Source of the DNA: Serratia liquefaciens ATCC 27592
GTDB taxonomy: Bacteria > Pseudomonadota > Gammaproteobacteria > Enterobacterales > Enterobacteriaceae
NCBI RefSeq assembly: GCF_000422085.1
Contig: NC_021741.1
Location: 3,348,001 to 3,412,000 of the forward strand
Length of the DNA stretch: 64,000 bases
Reading direction: 5' to 3'
Shown: piece by piece, positions 61,151 to 64,000 of the stretch
How the letters are laid out: each line of letters starts with the position of its first letter
Numbering within the stretch: the stretch's first letter is position 1
The notes under the pieces: model-generated
Told to the model about the DNA's origin: nothing
What the model saw: only the letters and a program-made list of their open reading frames with translations
The model's database searches: none
Made by a program: the position numbers and the translations under genes

Positions 61151-61939
61151 ATGAAAACAAAGATTAGCCTGGTTCTCCTGCTGCCGCTGGCGTTAAGTTT
61201 CGCCGTTTCTGCTGGGGAATTCAGCGGAAAAGTAATTAAACTCGGCGTGGATCCGACCTATCCACCGCTGGAATTTAAAACGCCACAGGGGGCGTTGACC
61301 GGATTTGGGGTCGATATTGCACAGGCAATGTGCGATCAAATGCAGGCCAAATGCGTTTGGGTTGAGAGCAGTTGGGACGGAATGATCCCGGGGTTGCTGG
61401 CGAAAAAATTTGATGCGATTGCCTCGTCGATGACCATTACGCCGCAGCGCCAGGCGCAGATCGCCTTCTCGGACAAGGTGTCTAATGCGCCTGCACGATT
61501 AGTGGCCCGTAAAGGCAGCAACCTGCAACCCACGGCGGCTTCGCTGAAAGGTAAATCCATTGGCGTGCAGCAGGGATCCAGTCAGGAAACTTATGCCAAC
61601 GCCCTGTGGCGGCCGGCCGGCGTTAACGTGGTGTCCTACCAGAGCCAGCAGGAAGCCAATGAGGATTTGATCAACGGCCGCTTAGATGCTTCGTTGCTGG
61701 CCAGCGTCAGTGCCAGTGAGTTTTTCCACACCCCAGCAGGAAAAGACTTTGCCTTTATCGGTGCCGAACTCAGTGACAGCAAATATTTCGGTATCGGTGA
61801 CGGCATTGGGCTGCGTAAAGAGGATATCGCCCTGCGTAACGCGTTCAATGCTGCGCTGCAGGCGATCATCGCCAACGGCACCTACAAGAAGGTGAACGAT
61901 AAATACTTTGATTTTGACGTGTACGGCGCAGGCCACTAA
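61151..61939 (+). CDS. Family 3 amino acid-binding protein (ArgT/HisJ-like)
   Basis: 262 residues with a signal peptide (about 1-21, ending AVSAG). Family 3 pattern: LGVDPTYPPLEFKTPQGALTGFGVDIAQAM, FDAIASSMTITPQRQAQIAFSDK and GIGLRKEDIALRNAFNAAL, as in the lysine/arginine/ornithine group. The ATG at 61151 follows GAGGAA; earlier starts in frame overlap the amidohydrolase gene. No permease or ATPase genes are adjacent, so it must share a membrane complex encoded elsewhere. Confidence 0.88.
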   Translation: MKTKISLVLLLPLALSFAVSAGEFSGKVIKLGVDPTYPPLEFKTPQGALTGFGVDIAQAMCDQMQAKCVWVESSWDGMIPGLLAKKFDAIASSMTITPQRQAQIAFSDKVSNAPARLVARKGSNLQPTAASLKGKSIGVQQGSSQETYANALWRPAGVNVVSYQSQQEANEDLINGRLDASLLASVSASEFFHTPAGKDFAFIGAELSDSKYFGIGDGIGLRKEDIALRNAFNAALQAIIANGTYKKVNDKYFDFDVYGAGH

Positions 61940-61969
61940 AGGGGCTGGAATGGGGATACAGGGAAAACA

Positions 61970-61997
61970 ATAAAAGGGCCAGGCGAATGCCTGACCC
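61970..61997 (-). terminator. Terminator of tmaR
   Basis: GGGCCAGGC (61976-61984) pairs with GCCTGACCC (61989-61997) with one mismatch, loop GAAT; on the minus strand it is followed by TTTTATTG. It may also end the binding-protein transcript. Confidence 0.75.
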
Positions 61998-62008
61998 GAT
62001 AAAAACGG

Positions 62009-62341
<333 letters not shown>

Positions 62342-62487
62342 TTAGTAATACACAGATTCATTTGCTTACGGCCACAATGGTACCAAGATACAGGTTTGTG
62401 GCGGTCAGGCACAACACTCATCGCCCTATCTTACTCACTTTGGCGTCATGACAAAAACCCGAAGCGCCCGCTTCATGATCTGACCCC

Positions 62488-63555
62488 CTATTCACGTCCG
62501 CTGGCGGTACACACCTTGAGCAGATCGCCCAGTTCTTCCAACTGTTGCGTCAGTTCCATGCTCAACCATACGTAGCCATAAATTGGCGCTTCGCCGTGCT
62601 GACTGAAGCTGGCCTCCTGCATCAGGGTTTTCAATTCGGCGGCAATTTCGCTCAGTTGCCCCGCTTCTGCCGACAACTGTGTCTGCGGGCCGTCACGCAT
62701 CGTGACTGCCAGCGACTGCAACGAATTCAGCGTTAGCAGTTGCGCACTGCGCAGCGTTTTGGCATTCAGCATAATAAAGTGGGTTTCGCGCGAGGCCCAA
62801 TAAGCGTCGGCCAGCAATTCCAGCGTACAAACCAGGTTGCGGCTCAGCGTCTGTACCGCCTCGAAAACCGCTTTGGGGATGTGGGTCTCTTTGCTGCTGG
62901 GGACAATCAGGCCGCGTAATTTAACGACCTTATTGAGCAGGTCTTTCAGCTGTGGCTCCAGCCGCGGCCGTTCTATCATATTTGGTGACAGGTAAGCGCC
63001 GTAGATCTTGCTGACGTTTTCCAGGCAATCCGCCATCTCCATACGCCACAAAATATAAGCACGTTGCGGATAAATGCTGGTGAACAGCAACGCCAACAGC
63101 GAACCAAAAATGACGTCACCGCTGCGCCACAGTGCGGTATGCATATCACCGGCCCCCGCACCGCAAACCACCGCCAGCGTGATCCCCACCAGCAGCGCCA
63201 TATAGGGCCGCTTACCGAGCGTCAGATAGCCACAGAAAAACATCACCACCCCGCACCACACCAGCATCAGCGGCAATGAGTAAAGCTCGAGATACAGGGC
63301 AATCAGCCCCGAGGCGGCGCCAAATACCGTACCTGCGATACGCTGCAACGCCCGTTGCAGCACATTGCCCCAGAACGAGATCGGCCCCATCACCACCACC
63401 AGCGTAATCAGTGGCCAGGTGCCTTCCGGCACTTCGAGCAGGCGGATCAGCATAAAGGTCAGGATAAACGCCAGCCCAATGCGCACGCCGTGCACAATGC
63501 GGTAATGGCGATAGGTCAGACGTTCGAACGAGGATATTTTTCTGTCGAGGCGCAC
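62488..63555 (-). CDS. yeeA: YeeA, FUSC-family inner-membrane protein
   Basis: 355 residues, close to E. coli YeeA (352). N-terminal half with six membrane helices (VHGVRIGLAFILTFMLIRLL, WPLITLVVVMGPISFWGNV, LWRSGDVIFGSLLALLFTSI-PQRA), C-terminal half cytosolic and helical (RGLIVPSSKETHIPKAVFE). FUSC proteins resemble fusaric acid or aromatic acid efflux components (AaeB); YeeA's own role is unknown. Upstream of tmaR on the same strand. Confidence 0.9.
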   Translation of the reverse strand: MRLDRKISSFERLTYRHYRIVHGVRIGLAFILTFMLIRLLEVPEGTWPLITLVVVMGPISFWGNVLQRALQRIAGTVFGAASGLIALYLELYSLPLMLVWCGVVMFFCGYLTLGKRPYMALLVGITLAVVCGAGAGDMHTALWRSGDVIFGSLLALLFTSIYPQRAYILWRMEMADCLENVSKIYGAYLSPNMIERPRLEPQLKDLLNKVVKLRGLIVPSSKETHIPKAVFEAVQTLSRNLVCTLELLADAYWASRETHFIMLNAKTLRSAQLLTLNSLQSLAVTMRDGPQTQLSAEAGQLSEIAAELKTLMQEASFSQHGEAPIYGYVWLSMELTQQLEELGDLLKVCTASGRE

Positions 63556-63654
63556 GATGCATCCCGTTATCAGTGGCGAGAAAGAGCATCAGTTTAGCGG
63601 AGGAAAGGGTTGGGAGAAAAGGCGGATAAGGCGTCCCTCATCCGCGCTCAAGCC

Positions 63655-64000
63655 TTAAGCGGCATATTTATCCACCAGCGCGCGTAAAATGGCGGCGGTT
63701 TCGGCATCCATCACACCGTCATACTGCCGTTGACGGAAATGCAGTTGGAAGGCGCGAACCAGCTGGCGGTAACCCTCTGCATTGGTCGCCGCCGAGGTGT
63801 CGTACCCGTACCTGGCAAATAGCGCCAGTAAATCTTGCTGTGCGGGTACACCCTGGCATTGATACTCATGCTGATAACGCTGCTTCACCGCGTCGTCATA
63901 CCAGGCACCGACACCGGCCAGGTACAGCTGATGCCATGGAAATTGCGGGCCGGGATCGCTTTTGCGGCCGGGAGCAATATCGGAATGTGCCACTACGTTA
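63655..64000 (-). CDS. amiD: N-acetylmuramoyl-L-alanine amidase, AmiD-like, 5' end cut off
   Basis: The last 114 or so codons; the frame continues past the right edge, so the start is outside. VVAHSDIAPGRKSDPGPQFPW is the zinc-binding end of the Amidase_2 domain (His and Asp ligands), followed by a peptidoglycan-binding-like helical domain (YGYDTSAATNAEGYRQLVRAFQLHFR, VMDAETAAILRAL). AmiD is an outer-membrane lipoprotein that cleaves anhydro-muropeptides; the lipobox cannot be checked here. Confidence 0.85.
   Translation of the reverse strand, partial: NVVAHSDIAPGRKSDPGPQFPWHQLYLAGVGAWYDDAVKQRYQHEYQCQGVPAQQDLLALFARYGYDTSAATNAEGYRQLVRAFQLHFRQRQYDGVMDAETAAILRALVDKYAA

Overview
The window is chromosomal DNA of an enterobacterium, most likely Serratia. 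The support is synteny with E. coli gene pairs (ydcZ-mnaT, tmaR-yeeA, citCDEFXGT), two tRNA-Asn genes with strong sigma-70 promoters, a recognisable ERIC element, and a high-GC, coding-dense backbone. No species is assigned. There are no rRNA genes, CRISPR arrays, prophage genes or transposase genes.

Layout. 1-2.0 kb: the end of a core-MetE methionine synthase, then a MqsR-like toxin domain fused in frame to a zinc-finger/ribbon-helix-helix antitoxin. 2.0-10.9 kb: a divergent LysR/NmrA pair, a Fur-boxed FepA-like receptor, ydcZ-mnaT divergent from an XRE-cupin regulator, yghW, a nitroreductase, and a LysR divergent from an FMN reductase. 11-14.3 kb: a small LPS-core group (family 9 glycosyltransferase, O-antigen ligase, WaaZ-like protein) behind a run of REP-like palindromes. 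14.6-21.9 kb: a coupled six-gene operon for a family 5 ABC importer, a luciferase-like monooxygenase and a fused carboxymuconolactone/AhpD protein. 22-27.7 kb: mixed housekeeping genes (AlaX-like editing protein, LysR, alkB, RarD-like permease, phosphopantetheinyl transferase, agp).

27.8-38.8 kb: the complete citrate-fermentation operon citCDEFXGT, a divergent DpiA/CitB response regulator without its kinase, and a lone lacZ. 38.9-55.3 kb lies between two identical tRNA-Asn genes in direct orientation. It holds an AT-rich patch with a SnoaL-like gene, katG with an upstream OxyR-type site, two MFS exporters, a sugar isomerase/dehydrogenase operon with twin LacI-type operators and a divergent LacI regulator, an LpxO-like hydroxylase, and a Liv-type amino acid ABC operon interrupted by an ERIC element.

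55.4-58.7 kb is the most unusual part. An AT-rich cassette encodes a secreted YD-repeat protein followed by a DUF3916-like protein. It is bracketed by a 614-bp direct repeat: an intact PhzF-family gene on one side and a nearly identical 3' fragment of that gene on the other. The window ends with a LysR/M20 amidohydrolase/binding-protein group, tmaR-yeeA, and the 3' end of an AmiD-type amidase.

Regulatory signals seen directly include a Fur box (4189-4207), an OxyR-type site (39857-39893), twin LacI-type operators (47598-47635), a 28-bp operator-like palindrome before yghW (8433-8460), and a set of terminators sharing a GGAAA-type loop.
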